NCBI GenBank assembly: GCA_003538495.1
Contig: DPSD01000184.1
Span: 18,702-33,554 of the forward strand
Direction of reading: 5' to 3'
Source: Accumulibacter sp.
Lineage (GTDB): Bacteria; Pseudomonadota; Gammaproteobacteria; Burkholderiales; Rhodocyclaceae
DNA length: 14,853 nt
Positions 1 through 6,822 of this stretch are shown piece after piece (the first letter of the stretch is position 1; each line of letters begins with the position of its first letter). The position numbers and the translations under genes were made by a program. Under the pieces are notes generated by a model. That model searched no databases, was not told the DNA's origin, and worked only from the letters and a program-made list of their open reading frames with translations.

Positions 1-2
1 TG

Positions 3-572
3 GCGACCAACGAGAATGACGTACTCGACGAGTTCTTCCGCACCGGCGTCTATCGCCCGCGTGCCACCAGTGAAACGCATGCCACCTCGAGTCCGTCGAT
101 GGACATTTCCAAGGCGTCCAATTTCGAAAGGTTTGTCTTCGACCTGCTGGGACGCGATCCGGCCATGATTCGCGAGTTGTGGGCCGGGGTCGATGCCGGC
201 CACGGCTTCGATCTGTCCGGCACACCGTACTTCGCCAGCTTGCCGGACTTCGGCTTCGTCTCCGGCAGCAGTACGCACGCCGACCGCCTGGCGACGATCC
301 GCCATGCCTTCGCAAGCTGGGGCGTGATGGTCGACACGCACACCGCCGACGGACTCAAGGTCGGCAGCGAGTTGCGCACCCCCGATATGCCGATGATCGT
401 CCTTGAGACCGCCTTGCCGGCCAAGTTCGAAGCAACGATCGTCGAGGCCCTTGGCCGCAAACCCCAGCGGCCGGCCGGTCTGCAGGGCATCGAAGACCTG
501 CCGCAACGAGTCGAGGTGATCGACGTCGATGTCGACGCGGTAAAGCAGATCATCGAGCGAGAGCTGCGCTGA
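3..572 (+). CDS. thrC: Threonine synthase, C-terminal part (5' end outside window)
   Basis: The frame is open from base 3 to the TGA at 570-572 and gives 189 residues with no start in the window, so this is the C-terminal part of a longer protein. Threonine synthase is a PLP enzyme that converts O-phosphohomoserine to threonine in the cytoplasm. Recognition rests on the block ATNENDVLDEFF near the fragment start, followed by SPSMDISKASNFERFVFDLL, which is typical of proteobacterial ThrC. The PLP-binding lysine lies upstream and cannot be seen. An internal ATG at 99 is not the real start, because the homology begins before it. The neighbour further left is probably hom, by analogy with other betaproteobacteria, but this cannot be checked here. 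Confidence 0.9.
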   Translation, partial: ATNENDVLDEFFRTGVYRPRATSETHATSSPSMDISKASNFERFVFDLLGRDPAMIRELWAGVDAGHGFDLSGTPYFASLPDFGFVSGSSTHADRLATIRHAFASWGVMVDTHTADGLKVGSELRTPDMPMIVLETALPAKFEATIVEALGRKPQRPAGLQGIEDLPQRVEVIDVDVDAVKQIIERELR

Positions 573-781
573 TCAGACGGGTAGCGAAAGTGACGGGGCG
601 GGGGCAGAAAGAAGTAACAGAAGGGCGCCGAAGTCGCCTTTGTGGTTGCCTTTGCCTGGTCTCGCCGGCAGCTGCCAAGGGCAGCGGCCAGCCCCGGCTG
701 GCAAGAAGGAGGTGTGGAAACGACTGTAGAAGCGGGAGTAAAGGCGGCGGGCGCAGGCAGGTACGGAAGCGACGCGGGCTG
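573..781. other. Intergenic region between thrC and the small membrane protein gene
   Basis: No coding frame here looks convincing. It separates two convergent genes. Positions 621-641 can fold into a 7-bp stem (one G-T pair) around a 7-base loop and end in TTT, which could be a weak thrC terminator. Positions 687-702 form a perfect 6-bp stem GCCAGC/GCTGGC with a 4-base loop but no T-run. Neither is a textbook Rho-independent terminator. Confidence 0.4.
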
Positions 782-919
782 CTAGAGGTAGATCACGGCG
801 GGGAAGACGGCGGCGGCGAGAACCAGCACCAGCCACTCAAGATTATGGCGCGCCAGGAAGCCGGTGAAGTGCATGATCAGAATCGTGATAGCCAACACGT
901 AGAACAGCGCAAATAGCAT
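782..919 (-). CDS. Small membrane protein of 45 residues, unknown function
   Basis: ATG at 919-917 to TAG at 784-782 on the reverse strand. The start is well supported: GGGGAG lies 5 bases upstream and a perfect TATAAT box lies at 991-986. The product begins MLFALFYVLAITILIMHF and ends AAAVFPAVIYL. It is two hydrophobic segments (about residues 2-21 and 28-45) joined by a short polar turn with Arg, His and Asn around 24-26, so it should be a helical hairpin in the inner membrane. I do not recognise a family. Bias toward hydrophobic codons, the ribosome binding site and the promoter argue for a real gene. It is convergent with thrC and no partner is evident. Confidence 0.6.
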   Translation of the reverse strand: MLFALFYVLAITILIMHFTGFLARHNLEWLVLVLAAAVFPAVIYL

Positions 920-985
920 CCGAACTCCCCTTTATCTTCCTGCGCAGACCGTGAGTACCAGCCCGCTTCGCATTGCCCGCTGCGG

Positions 986-991
986 ATTATA
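986..991 (-). promoter_or_regulatory. -10 box of the small membrane protein gene
   Basis: The reverse strand reads TATAAT, a perfect sigma-70 -10 hexamer, placing a start site near 979 and a leader of about 60 bases before the ATG at 919. No good -35 hexamer is present at 17 bp, so promoter strength is uncertain. Confidence 0.45.
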
Positions 992-1051
992 TAACGCATT
1001 CGCCGGCCGCCATCGCCCCGGCACACGCGAGCCTAATGGAGCGCAACGTTG

Positions 1052-1067
1052 TAGCACCCTGTGGGAC
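1052..1067 (+). repeat. Left terminal inverted repeat of IS copy A
   Basis: TAGCACCCTGTGGGAC matches the reverse complement of 1719-1734 at 14 of 16 positions. It lies 78 bases before the transposase ATG, a sensible distance for an IS left end. Confidence 0.65.
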
Positions 1068-1129
1068 ATTCCCTGTGCCTTGAGCCGAATCTGATGAACT
1101 CTTGACTCTTCGCGCAACCGGGTCGTCGC

Positions 1130-1624
1130 ATGTCCAACTTCATCGTCGCTGACTGCAGGACCGACGATCTGCTACCGCCGTCGGTGGATGATTGGCTGAA
1201 CGATGATCACTTGGCCCGACTCATTGTTGAATTCGAGGTAATCGACCGGTTGCTCAACCCTCACGACAATGGACCCTTTCTGCTCACGCAACCACCACCC
1301 CGATCACGACAGCCTGGCCACCTCCCGCCGGCGTTTCCTTGAGGAACTCAGCGACCTGTTTCTGCAGATCGTGAACGCGACGGGCACCACCCGAACTGAC
1401 AGGAGCGCCGCAGCAAACCGGCGCCACTGCCCGGCGATGCCACGCCATGCGGCACGAGCGCGCTGCGCAAGCAGACGATCGATCCGGTGTTCGAGATCAT
1501 CAAGTCGGTGATGGGCTTTCGCGGCTTCTCCCTGCGCGGGTTGAAGAAGGTCACCGGCGAGAGGACGTTGGTCTGCCTGGCGTGGAATTTGAAACGCCTG
1601 GCCGTCTTGCGTCCTCAGCAGTGA
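1130..1624 (+). pseudogene. IS1182-family transposase, internally deleted and frameshifted
   Basis: Three recognisable blocks survive in two frames. An N-terminal block starting at the ATG 1130 contains LLPPSVDDWLNDDHLARLIVE, the family's opening motif. A middle block around 1290-1370 in another frame contains HPDHDSLATSRRRFLEEL. A C-terminal block from about 1460 to the TGA at 1622-1624, back in the first frame, contains ALRKQTIDPVFEIIKSVMGF and LAWNLKRLAV. Residue stretches between the blocks are missing. In the last block the position I take as the catalytic Glu of the DDE triad (IEPVF in copy B) is Asp (IDPVF). The gene cannot encode an active transposase. Confidence 0.8.
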
Positions 1625-1683
1625 AAATGAGAGGGAAACCCTCGGAAAATCCGGGAAAACAATGCCAAGGGAATTCCATGGTC

Positions 1684-1713
1684 CGCATTGTGAAATGCGC
1701 CGGCTTGGCCGGC
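1684..1713. repeat. Paired hairpins in the right end of IS copy A
   Basis: Two adjacent stems share one base: CGCATT/AATGCG around GTGA (1684-1699) and GCCGGC/GCCGGC around TTG (1699-1713). The same pair occurs in copy B at 7372-7401. They lie just beyond the copA stop codon and could also end transcription of copA, but neither is followed by a T-run. Confidence 0.5.
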
Positions 1714-1718
1714 CTCAC

Positions 1719-1734
1719 GTCCGACAGGCTGCTA
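1719..1734 (-). repeat. Right terminal inverted repeat of IS copy A, containing the copA stop codon
   Basis: GTCCGACAGGCTGCTA is repeated as GTCCGCCAGGCGGCTA at the right end of copy B (14 of 16 identical). After the final CTA the two flanks diverge completely. Read on the reverse strand, that CTA is the TAG stop of copA. Confidence 0.65.
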
Positions 1735-4155
1735 GATGCGCACGCTGCGCAGCCGCAAGGCGTTGCTGATCACCGAAATCGACGACAGGCTCATCGCCGC
1801 TGCGGCAAAGATCGGGGAGACGAGAATGCCCAGGACGGGATACAGGACACCCGCGGCTACCGGCACCCCGGCGGCGTTGTACACCAGCGCGAAGAACAGG
1901 TTCTGCCTGATGTTGCGCATCGTCGCGCGCGCCAGACGTCGTGCGCGCACGATGCCGTTGAGGTCACCCTTCACCAGCGTGAAGCCGGCGCTCTCGATCG
2001 CCACGTCGGCGCCGGTGCCCATGGCGATGCCGACGTCGGCCTGCGCCAGCGCAGGCGCATCGTTGACGCCGTCGCCAGCCATCGCCACCTTGCGGCCCTT
2101 GGCCTGCAACTCCTTGATGATTCGCGCCTTGTCCGCGGGCAGTACGTCGGCACGGATTTCGTCGATGCCCAGGCGGCCCGCGACGGCACGCGCCGTGCGT
2201 TCGTTGTCGCCGGTGGCCATGATGATCTTCAGGCCCTCGGCGTGCAGCGCCCTGAGCGCCTCGAGCGTCGTCTCCTTGACCGGATCGGCGGCGCTCACCA
2301 GGCCGGCGATCTCTCTGCCGATGATGACGAACATCACCGTTTCACCTTGGTCACGGCGGGCGTTCGCCGCCTCGACGAACGCACTCGACGCACCGCCATC
2401 GAGGCCCAGTTCGGCGAGCAGTGCGGCATTGCCGAGCGCTACGGCCTGGCCATCGACCACGCCCTTGACGCCCCTGCCGGTGAGCGCCTCGAATTCGTCG
2501 GCGCTGGCCAGTTCGACGCCACGCTCTTCGGCGCCATTGACGATCGCCTCAGCGAGCGGGTGTTCGGAGCCGCGTTCGAGGCTGGCGGCAAGGCGCAAGA
2601 CCTCGGCCTCCTCGTGCCCGGCAGCGGGCAGCACCGCGACCAGCTTCGGTTTGCCGACGGTCAGAGTGCCGGTCTTGTCGACGATCAGCGTGTCGACCTG
2701 GGCGAAGCGCTCCAGCGCCTCGGCGTTCTTGATCAGGACGCCGGCCTGCGCGCCCCGCCCGGTCGCGGTCATGATCGACATCGGCGTCGCCAGGCCCAGC
2801 GCGCACGGGCAGGCGATGATCAGCACGGCCACCGCCGACACCAGCGCGTATGAAAGCGCCGGCGCTGGTCCCAAGATCGCCCAGGCGATGAACGCCAGGA
2901 TGGCGATGCCGATCACCGCGGGAACGAACTTGCCGGCAACGGAGTCGGCGAGCTTCTGAATCGGTGCGCGCGAGCGCTGCGCGCTGGCAACCATGTCGAC
3001 GATCTGGCTGAGCACGGTGTCGCCTCCGACCCGCTGCGCTTCCATGATCAGTGAGCCGGTACCGTTGATCGTCGCCCCGGTTACCTTGTCGCCAACGGCT
3101 TTTTCCACGGGCACCGGCTCGCCCGAGATTATCGACTCGTCGATCGACGAGTGGCCTTCGCGCACGACACCGTCGACCGGCACCTTATCGCCGGGGCGCA
3201 CACGCACGCGGTCGCCGACAACAACCTCCTCAAGGGGTATCTCTTCCTCGCGCCCGTCGGCACGAATCACGCGCGCCGTCTTGGCGGCGAGGTCGAGCAG
3301 CGCGCGGATCGCGGAACCGGTGCGCTCACGCGCACCGAGTTCCATCACCTGGCCGAGCAGGACCAGGACGACGATCACTGCGCCGGCCTCGAAATAGACA
3401 CCGACCTGCCCCTGCGCGTCGCGGAAGCCGTCCGGGAACAAGCCCGGAAACAGGACCGCAACGATGCTGAAGAGATACGCCGAGCCAACACCGAGGCCGA
3501 TCAGCGTGAACATGTTCAGGCTGCGATTGACGACGGACTTGATGCCGCGAACGAAGAACGGCCAGCCCGCCCAGAGCACCACCGGCGTACCCAGCACCAG
3601 CTCGACCCATTGCGCCGTGCGCTCGCCGAGCAGATCGCGCACGAAGCCCAGACCGAGGAAGGGCCCCATGGTCAGCACCAGCAACGGTACGGTCAACACG
3701 GCACCGATCCAGAATCGGCGCCTGAAGTCGACCAACTCGGGGTTGGTGCCTTCGTCGCCGCTAGGGACGCCCATCGGCTCCAGCGCCATGCCGCATTTCG
3801 GGCAATCCCCTGGGGCGTCGCGGAGGACTTCCGGGTGCATCGGGCAGGTGTATTGCGTGCCGGCGGGTGCTGGGGGCGCTTGCTCCGCTTGCTTCTCGTG
3901 CGCGCCGGTCAAGTAACGCGCCGGGTCCGCCGCAAACTTGTCGCGGCATTTCTGCGAGCAGAAGTGCCAGGTCTTCCTGCCGTACTCGAAGCTCGGCTTG
4001 CCCGCGCCAAGCGTGACCGACATGCCGCAGACCGGATCCGCTACCGTCGTGGCGCCGGTGACATCATGAGGTTGGTGCAAGCCGTGCGTGGCGTTAGAAC
4101 GTTCGGGCTGGTGATGACGATGGTCGTGCTCGCTCGACCGTGTGTTGGTGTCCAT
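1732..4155 (-). CDS. copA: Copper-translocating P1B-type ATPase with YHS and metal-binding N-terminus
   Basis: An 807-residue inner-membrane pump that should export Cu+ from the cytoplasm using ATP. The first 35 residues are His-rich. A YHS domain follows (VADPVCGM at 38-45, C66, C70), then a small Cys/His metal-binding domain (YTCPMHPEV at 102-110, CPKCGM at 118-123). The usual CxxC HMA domain is absent. The P-type core is complete: TGES-loop equivalent SGEP at 344-347, transmembrane CPC at 449-451, phosphorylated D493 in DKTGT, HP at 532-533, TGD at 648-650, GDGVNDAP at 694-701. YN at 759-760 and MSLSS at 788-792 are the TM7/TM8 residues expected of Cu+ pumps. AAAGGGA precedes the ATG. The TAG stop lies in the IS repeat. 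A CueR-like promoter sits immediately upstream. Confidence 0.95.
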   Translation of the reverse strand: MDTNTRSSEHDHRHHQPERSNATHGLHQPHDVTGATTVADPVCGMSVTLGAGKPSFEYGRKTWHFCSQKCRDKFAADPARYLTGAHEKQAEQAPPAPAGTQYTCPMHPEVLRDAPGDCPKCGMALEPMGVPSGDEGTNPELVDFRRRFWIGAVLTVPLLVLTMGPFLGLGFVRDLLGERTAQWVELVLGTPVVLWAGWPFFVRGIKSVVNRSLNMFTLIGLGVGSAYLFSIVAVLFPGLFPDGFRDAQGQVGVYFEAGAVIVVLVLLGQVMELGARERTGSAIRALLDLAAKTARVIRADGREEEIPLEEVVVGDRVRVRPGDKVPVDGVVREGHSSIDESIISGEPVPVEKAVGDKVTGATINGTGSLIMEAQRVGGDTVLSQIVDMVASAQRSRAPIQKLADSVAGKFVPAVIGIAILAFIAWAILGPAPALSYALVSAVAVLIIACPCALGLATPMSIMTATGRGAQAGVLIKNAEALERFAQVDTLIVDKTGTLTVGKPKLVAVLPAAGHEEAEVLRLAASLERGSEHPLAEAIVNGAEERGVELASADEFEALTGRGVKGVVDGQAVALGNAALLAELGLDGGASSAFVEAANARRDQGETVMFVIIGREIAGLVSAADPVKETTLEALRALHAEGLKIIMATGDNERTARAVAGRLGIDEIRADVLPADKARIIKELQAKGRKVAMAGDGVNDAPALAQADVGIAMGTGADVAIESAGFTLVKGDLNGIVRARRLARATMRNIRQNLFFALVYNAAGVPVAAGVLYPVLGILVSPIFAAAAMSLSSISVISNALRLRSVRI

Positions 4156-4183
4156 GGCGTCCCTTTCAGGTAGTCCGGCGGTC

Positions 4184-4214
4184 AGTGTCGACCTGTGTGT
4201 CGCTCACAGGTCAA
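4184..4214 (-). promoter_or_regulatory. CueR/MerR-type promoter-operator of copA
   Basis: On the reverse strand a -35 TTGACC (4214-4209) and a -10 GACACT (4189-4184) are separated by 19 bp, the overlong spacing typical of MerR-family promoters. Between and overlapping them is a perfect dyad, GACCTGTG-N7-CACAGGTC (4190-4212). Its inner part, ACCTGTG-N7-CACAGGT, has the arm length, gap and offset from the -35 of the E. coli CueR site before copA as I recall it (ACCTTCC-N7-GGAAGGT). Transcription should start near 4177, 22 bases before the copA ATG. This marks copA as a separately induced unit. Confidence 0.82.
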
Positions 4215-4224
4215 GCTCGTTCTT

Positions 4225-4494
4225 TCACGGCACGATTGCCAACTGATGGCCTTCGCCGCCGGGAAGCTGGATGGGGTCCAGCAGTCCCAGCGAGGCTTGG
4301 TCTCCGACCGAGATCATGGGTTCCTTGCGGCTTGAAACGTAGAGCCTGGCGGTGATGCGATTGCTCGCGGCGTCGACGGCGATGACCTTGTTGGCCGAAC
4401 CGGGCGGAATGAAGACGGTCAGGCCGGCCCAGGCGGGCTGTGCCGAGAGGGCCATGGCCATGGCTGTCTCGGCCAGCCTCCAGGTGAGTTTCAT
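4225..4494 (-). CDS. Short secreted YVTN beta-propeller-like protein, probably truncated
   Basis: An 89-residue product starting at ATG 4494, which overlaps the cytochrome stop as ATGA; AGGAAAG lies 9 bases upstream. Residues 1-23 look like a signal peptide ending AWA. The following segment, TVFIPPGSANKVIAVDAASN, resembles the first blade of YVTN-type propeller proteins, which are normally around 300 residues or more. Here only about 45 residues of propeller-like sequence remain before a segment ending in GGEGHQLAIVP, which resembles the end of such a protein. I infer an in-frame internal deletion joining head and tail. It is unlikely to fold as a propeller. A frame extending upstream of 4494 is explained by overlap with the cytochrome gene. 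Confidence 0.55.
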   Translation of the reverse strand: MKLTWRLAETAMAMALSAQPAWAGLTVFIPPGSANKVIAVDAASNRITARLYVSSRKEPMISVGDQASLGLLDPIQLPGGEGHQLAIVP

Positions 4495-4907
4495 GTTGAT
4501 ATGCTTTCCTGCAAGAGTAGATTTGGTGACGCCTTGGTGCGCCTGGTCATAGCGTCCGAGCGCTCGCCTTGACATCGGATGCCGAATTCCTGGCGCATGC
4601 AGGGCACGACGGCCCTGATGTCCTCGTCGCTCAAACCCGGGTTGCCGCCCCGCAGTGGCATTGCCATCGGTGCCCCGGGGCTCTGAAAGCCTTCGGCGGT
4701 ACGCTTGACCAGTACCTCATCAGCGAGCGCCAGTGGGCCATCCGTGGCAGTCAGACCGGGAACGCCGGGCAGCACGCCGGCTCCATCCGCACCATGGCAA
4801 GCGACGCAACCGGACTGATAGGTCGATTCGCCCGCCGCAGTGGCTACCCCGGCCACCGCCACAACAACGCCCAGCGCCCCCAACACGAGGTTCGCGGCAC
4901 GCGTCAT
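4491..4907 (-). CDS. Periplasmic class I cytochrome c
   Basis: A 138-residue protein. GAGGAA stands 5 bases before the ATG at 4907, which overlaps the upstream gene's stop as ATGA. Residues 1-25 form a signal peptide ending ATAA. Haem attachment is CVACH at 34-38. Met81 or Met83 in PMAMPLRGG is the likely sixth haem ligand, and the fold closes with [11 protein letters not shown] and MRQEFG. The mature protein should be a small electron carrier in the periplasm. Odd points: a Cys at 103 (VVPCMRQ, where VVAYMRQ is more usual) and a basic tail of about 28 residues after MRQEFG, possibly read-through of degraded sequence. The context suggests a link to copper redox handling, but the partner is unknown. 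Confidence 0.85.
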   Translation of the reverse strand: MTRAANLVLGALGVVVAVAGVATAAGESTYQSGCVACHGADGAGVLPGVPGLTATDGPLALADEVLVKRTAEGFQSPGAPMAMPLRGGNPGLSDEDIRAVVPCMRQEFGIRCQGERSDAMTRRTKASPNLLLQESIST

Positions 4908-5587
4908 GGACGTTCCTCGTCTTTCCAACTCACTGCTGCGGCCCTTGAAACGACGGCCGCCCAGTGCGGCCAAAAGGCCGGCGTGCGCCGTGCGTAAGAC
5001 ACCCATGCTTCACCAAAGCGTGCTGCGGATTCGCGCTCCTCGCGGCGTGCGAGGCGTACGTAGACCGCAACCATGATCGGGAACATCGTCAAGGTGATCA
5101 GCGTCGGCCACTGCAACAGAAATCCCACCATGATCAGAATGAATCCGACGTACTGCGGATGGCGCAGCCGCGCATAGGGTCCGGCCGCGGCCAGGATGCC
5201 GCTCGCCTGCGCCGCGTAGAGTACGCGCCACGCTGCCGACAGCAGCCAGAACCCGCCGCCAATTAAGACCGTCGAGAGCAGGTGAAACGGTCCGAAATGC
5301 GGGTTCGAACGCCAGCCGAACATCAGTTCCAGCAGGTGGCCGCTATCGTGCCCGAGGAAATCAACACCGGGAAACTGCCGCGCCAGCCATCCGGAGAGCA
5401 GGTAAATGGTTAGCGGGAAACCGTACATCTCGGTGAACAGCGCGACGACGAATGCCGAAAACATGCCCAGGGTGCGCCAGTCGCGCTTGCCGTTCGGGGT
5501 GAAGAAGCTGAAGGCGAAGAAAATGAATACGGCAGAGTTGATGATTACCAGCGACCACAGGCCGTAGGCTGGGGACGAGTCGCTCAT
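4904..5587 (-). CDS. Isoprenylcysteine carboxylmethyltransferase-like membrane protein
   Basis: A 227-residue polytopic inner-membrane protein. The start is ATG 5587, overlapping the previous stop as ATGA; AAGGT lies upstream. A longer frame reaching 5776 is rejected because it would run through the upstream gene. Hydrophobic spans are near 12-29, 41-60, 102-120 and 146-177. The ICMT/PEMT-type signature is in the C-terminal half: RHPQYVGF at 142-149 and [20 protein letters not shown] at 181-200, matching the SAM-binding end of that superfamily. The real substrate of bacterial members is generally unknown. Similar genes occur beside copper pumps in other proteobacteria as I recall, so a role in copper tolerance is inferred. 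Confidence 0.8.
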   Translation of the reverse strand: MSDSSPAYGLWSLVIINSAVFIFFAFSFFTPNGKRDWRTLGMFSAFVVALFTEMYGFPLTIYLLSGWLARQFPGVDFLGHDSGHLLELMFGWRSNPHFGPFHLLSTVLIGGGFWLLSAAWRVLYAAQASGILAAAGPYARLRHPQYVGFILIMVGFLLQWPTLITLTMFPIMVAVYVRLARREERESAARFGEAWVSYARRTPAFWPHWAAVVSRAAAVSWKDEERP

Positions 5588-5838
5588 TTGTCGTCGACCT
5601 TGTTCGATGTGCCGCCTTGAGCGTTGTGACTGCCGTGCATGAAGACGTGCATTAGCGGACAGGCGAGCAGGAACAGCCAGGGCCACCAGGGCGGCAACCA
5701 GCTGAGCAGGTGGGTACGGTGCTCGACGGCGAGCAGAATCAGCGATAAGGCGGCAAAGCCGCCAAACACCCACCAAAAATGTCGCCTGCTGCCGTCGGCA
5801 GATGATCTGCGGTTGTCGGTATGGTCGTGCGTACTCAC
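5584..5838 (-). CDS. DUF2933-like small membrane protein
   Basis: An 84-residue product starting at GTG 5838, chosen because GAGGAG lies 6 bases upstream. The in-frame extension to 6084 has no such support. The N-terminus is His/Asp-rich ([10 protein letters not shown]). Two hydrophobic segments at about 21-37 and 47-66 are rich in Trp ([18 protein letters not shown]), and then comes [12 protein letters not shown], a Cys/Met/His cluster that could bind copper. Overall layout and the CPLMH..MHG ending fit the DUF2933 family as I know it; its biochemical role is not established. It is the first intact gene of the overlapping set and its stop overlaps the methyltransferase ATG. Confidence 0.72.
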   Translation of the reverse strand: MSTHDHTDNRRSSADGSRRHFWWVFGGFAALSLILLAVEHRTHLLSWLPPWWPWLFLLACPLMHVFMHGSHNAQGGTSNKVDDK

Positions 5839-5876
5839 AGTCTTCTCCTCGGCGAGTCGATCGCTTTCATTGCCGA

Positions 5877-5893
5877 TGCTGCGCATCGCAGCA
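5877..5893. repeat. Short perfect hairpin ahead of the DUF2933-like gene
   Basis: TGCTGCG and CGCAGCA flank a CAT loop, about 40 bases before the GTG start. It could be a leader structure; no promoter could be assigned in the 191-base gap to the merR remnant. Confidence 0.3.
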
Positions 5894-6019
5894 GAGTGGT
5901 GCCATATTCGCGCGCGGGCATCTCTCCGAGCTTCGCTTCCGCCTGGGAATGCTTGGCCGACGCGCAGATCGAACCACCTTCCATACATGCTCTCGGATAC
6001 CCAGCCTGGTGCTGGTAGC

Positions 6020-6040
6020 CAGACGCAGGTCAGGCGTCTG
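6020..6040. repeat. Inverted repeat across the end of the merR remnant
   Basis: CAGACGC-N7-GCGTCTG is a perfect 7-bp dyad spanning the TGA at 6032-6030. It could be a terminator stem without a T-run or an operator. Nothing in the sequence decides between these. Confidence 0.35.
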
Positions 6041-6438
6041 CGGGGCGTTGAGATTTGTCGCCAGTCGCATCGATCAACGCCCATAGAGCGTGGCGGTCAA
6101 GCTCGCCGTCGGGCATTTCTGCCCATCGTGCCAGCGCCTGCATCTTGGCCAGCCGTTCGCGGGTGTCGACGATGCGCCGCTGGGCGATCTCGCGGACTAT
6201 CGGGCATGGCGTGAGGGTGCAGTCGGACATGCCGAAGATCTGGGCCATCTTTCGTCGACTTGGAGTCCCGGCTCTTGCTGCGCAAGAGAAAGTGCAGGCG
6301 ACCCACGTCTGCATGCTGCTTGCAATGGCGACAGCCATCGCCGGCGTCCCTGGCTGGAATGAGCAGGCCGATACGCGGGTAATAGCGATCGGTATCCGGG
6401 GCGACGCCCGGCTGGCTCACCGACTCATTAACCTTCAC
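6030..6438 (-). pseudogene. MerR-family metal-responsive regulator, frameshifted
   Basis: A GTG at 6438 with AGGAGA 6 bases upstream opens a frame reading KVNESVSQPGVAPDTDRYYP, then RIGLLIPARDAGDG and DVGRLHFLLRSKS. This is the winged-helix N-terminus of a MerR protein (consensus TVRYYxRIGLL). From about 6255-6285 the homology moves to another frame that reads RRKMAQIFGMSDC, CPIVREIAQRRIVDTRERLA, and ends at TGA 6032-6030. That is the dimerisation helix and C-terminus. Total length, about 135 codons, is normal for the family. Besides the frameshift, several conserved DNA-binding positions are altered (V to D in TDRYYP, G-Y-R-R to G-C-R-H). It heads the copper cluster and would have been its regulator; it is probably dead. 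Confidence 0.72.
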
Positions 6439-6719
6439 GACAGATCTCCTGTCACACACCCGGCCGACGCCTCCGACCGCCGGAGGCTGGTCCAGGAAAG
6501 GGTGAAACTTGCCCCGTTGGAGGCGTCTTCGCCAACGTCTGCTGGATCGGGATTTGCGCTTGCCGCCATGGTGCCAGCCGGATCCTCACAGGCGCGTGAC
6601 CGCAACATTACGTCTCGGTCACTTCCGCCGGAATGAGCCGCAGCACTGCGATCAGAGCTTCCCGGTACTCGGCAAGAGCTGGCGAAATGATCGATGGTTC
6701 AAGCATCCGGCAACCGTCG
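6439..6719. other. Non-coding stretch between merR remnant and IS copy B
   Basis: No convincing gene on either strand. The side next to merR contains the dyad listed at 6469-6487. The rest has several overlapping open frames of no recognisable family and may be old mobile-element debris. Confidence 0.45.
6469..6487 (-). promoter_or_regulatory. Inverted repeat before merR remnant, possible relic operator
   Basis: GCCTCCG-N5-CGGAGGC is a perfect 7-bp dyad 31 bases ahead of the GTG. On the reverse strand TGGACC, one base off TTGACC, precedes it. This is how MerR-family autoregulatory promoters are laid out, but no credible -10 follows at 19-20 bp. It may be a decayed operator or a chance repeat. 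Confidence 0.3.
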
Positions 6720-6822
6720 AGATCGTCTGTCGGTGGTCGCCCACGCGCACCGGGGTTTCGAGTTTCTGGCGCTACGGCGAAGTCGCTCAAGGAGCCAACT
6801 CGCTCCTGATTCGCTTGTCGCA

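Larger units (their letters stand above)
1052..1734 (+). mobile_element. IS1182-like insertion sequence remnant, copy A
   Basis: The element is bounded by imperfect terminal repeats: TAGCACCCTGTGGGAC at 1052-1067 and, inverted, TAGCAGCCTGTCGGAC from 1734 back to 1719 (14 of 16 identical). It is 683 bp, against roughly 1.5-1.9 kb for intact members as I recall the family, so much of the transposase gene is gone. Its right end touches the stop codon of copA. It carries the decayed transposase described separately. It lies in direct orientation relative to copy B at about 6720-7421. Confidence 0.7.

Noticed and set aside
590..916. Forward open frame of 108 codons and a reverse one at 573-836
   Set aside because: Both products are low-complexity Arg/Gly-rich, and the forward one covers the better supported reverse-strand membrane peptide gene.
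932..1117. Reverse-strand open frame of 61 codons
   Set aside because: It crosses the left end of IS copy A and the promoter of the small membrane protein, and the product shows no recognisable pattern.
1447..2959. Long forward-strand open frames of 468 and 407 codons antisense to copA, and another at 3151-4173
   Set aside because: They mirror the third-position GC bias of copA, have Arg/Ala/Ser-rich low-information products and no ribosome binding sites. copA on the other strand carries every catalytic motif.
4491..5006. Longer start for the cytochrome c gene at 5006
   Set aside because: The added residues lie inside the methyltransferase gene, and the start at 4907 has both a GAGGAA site and a signal peptide directly after it.
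6632..6720. Forward frame fragment reading CDQSFPVLGKSWRNDRWF, faintly like the C-terminal region of IS256-type transposases
   Set aside because: Only a short resemblance to the KSWR..W region; the following IYTTN motif is absent. It could be debris of another IS, but the evidence is too thin to call.
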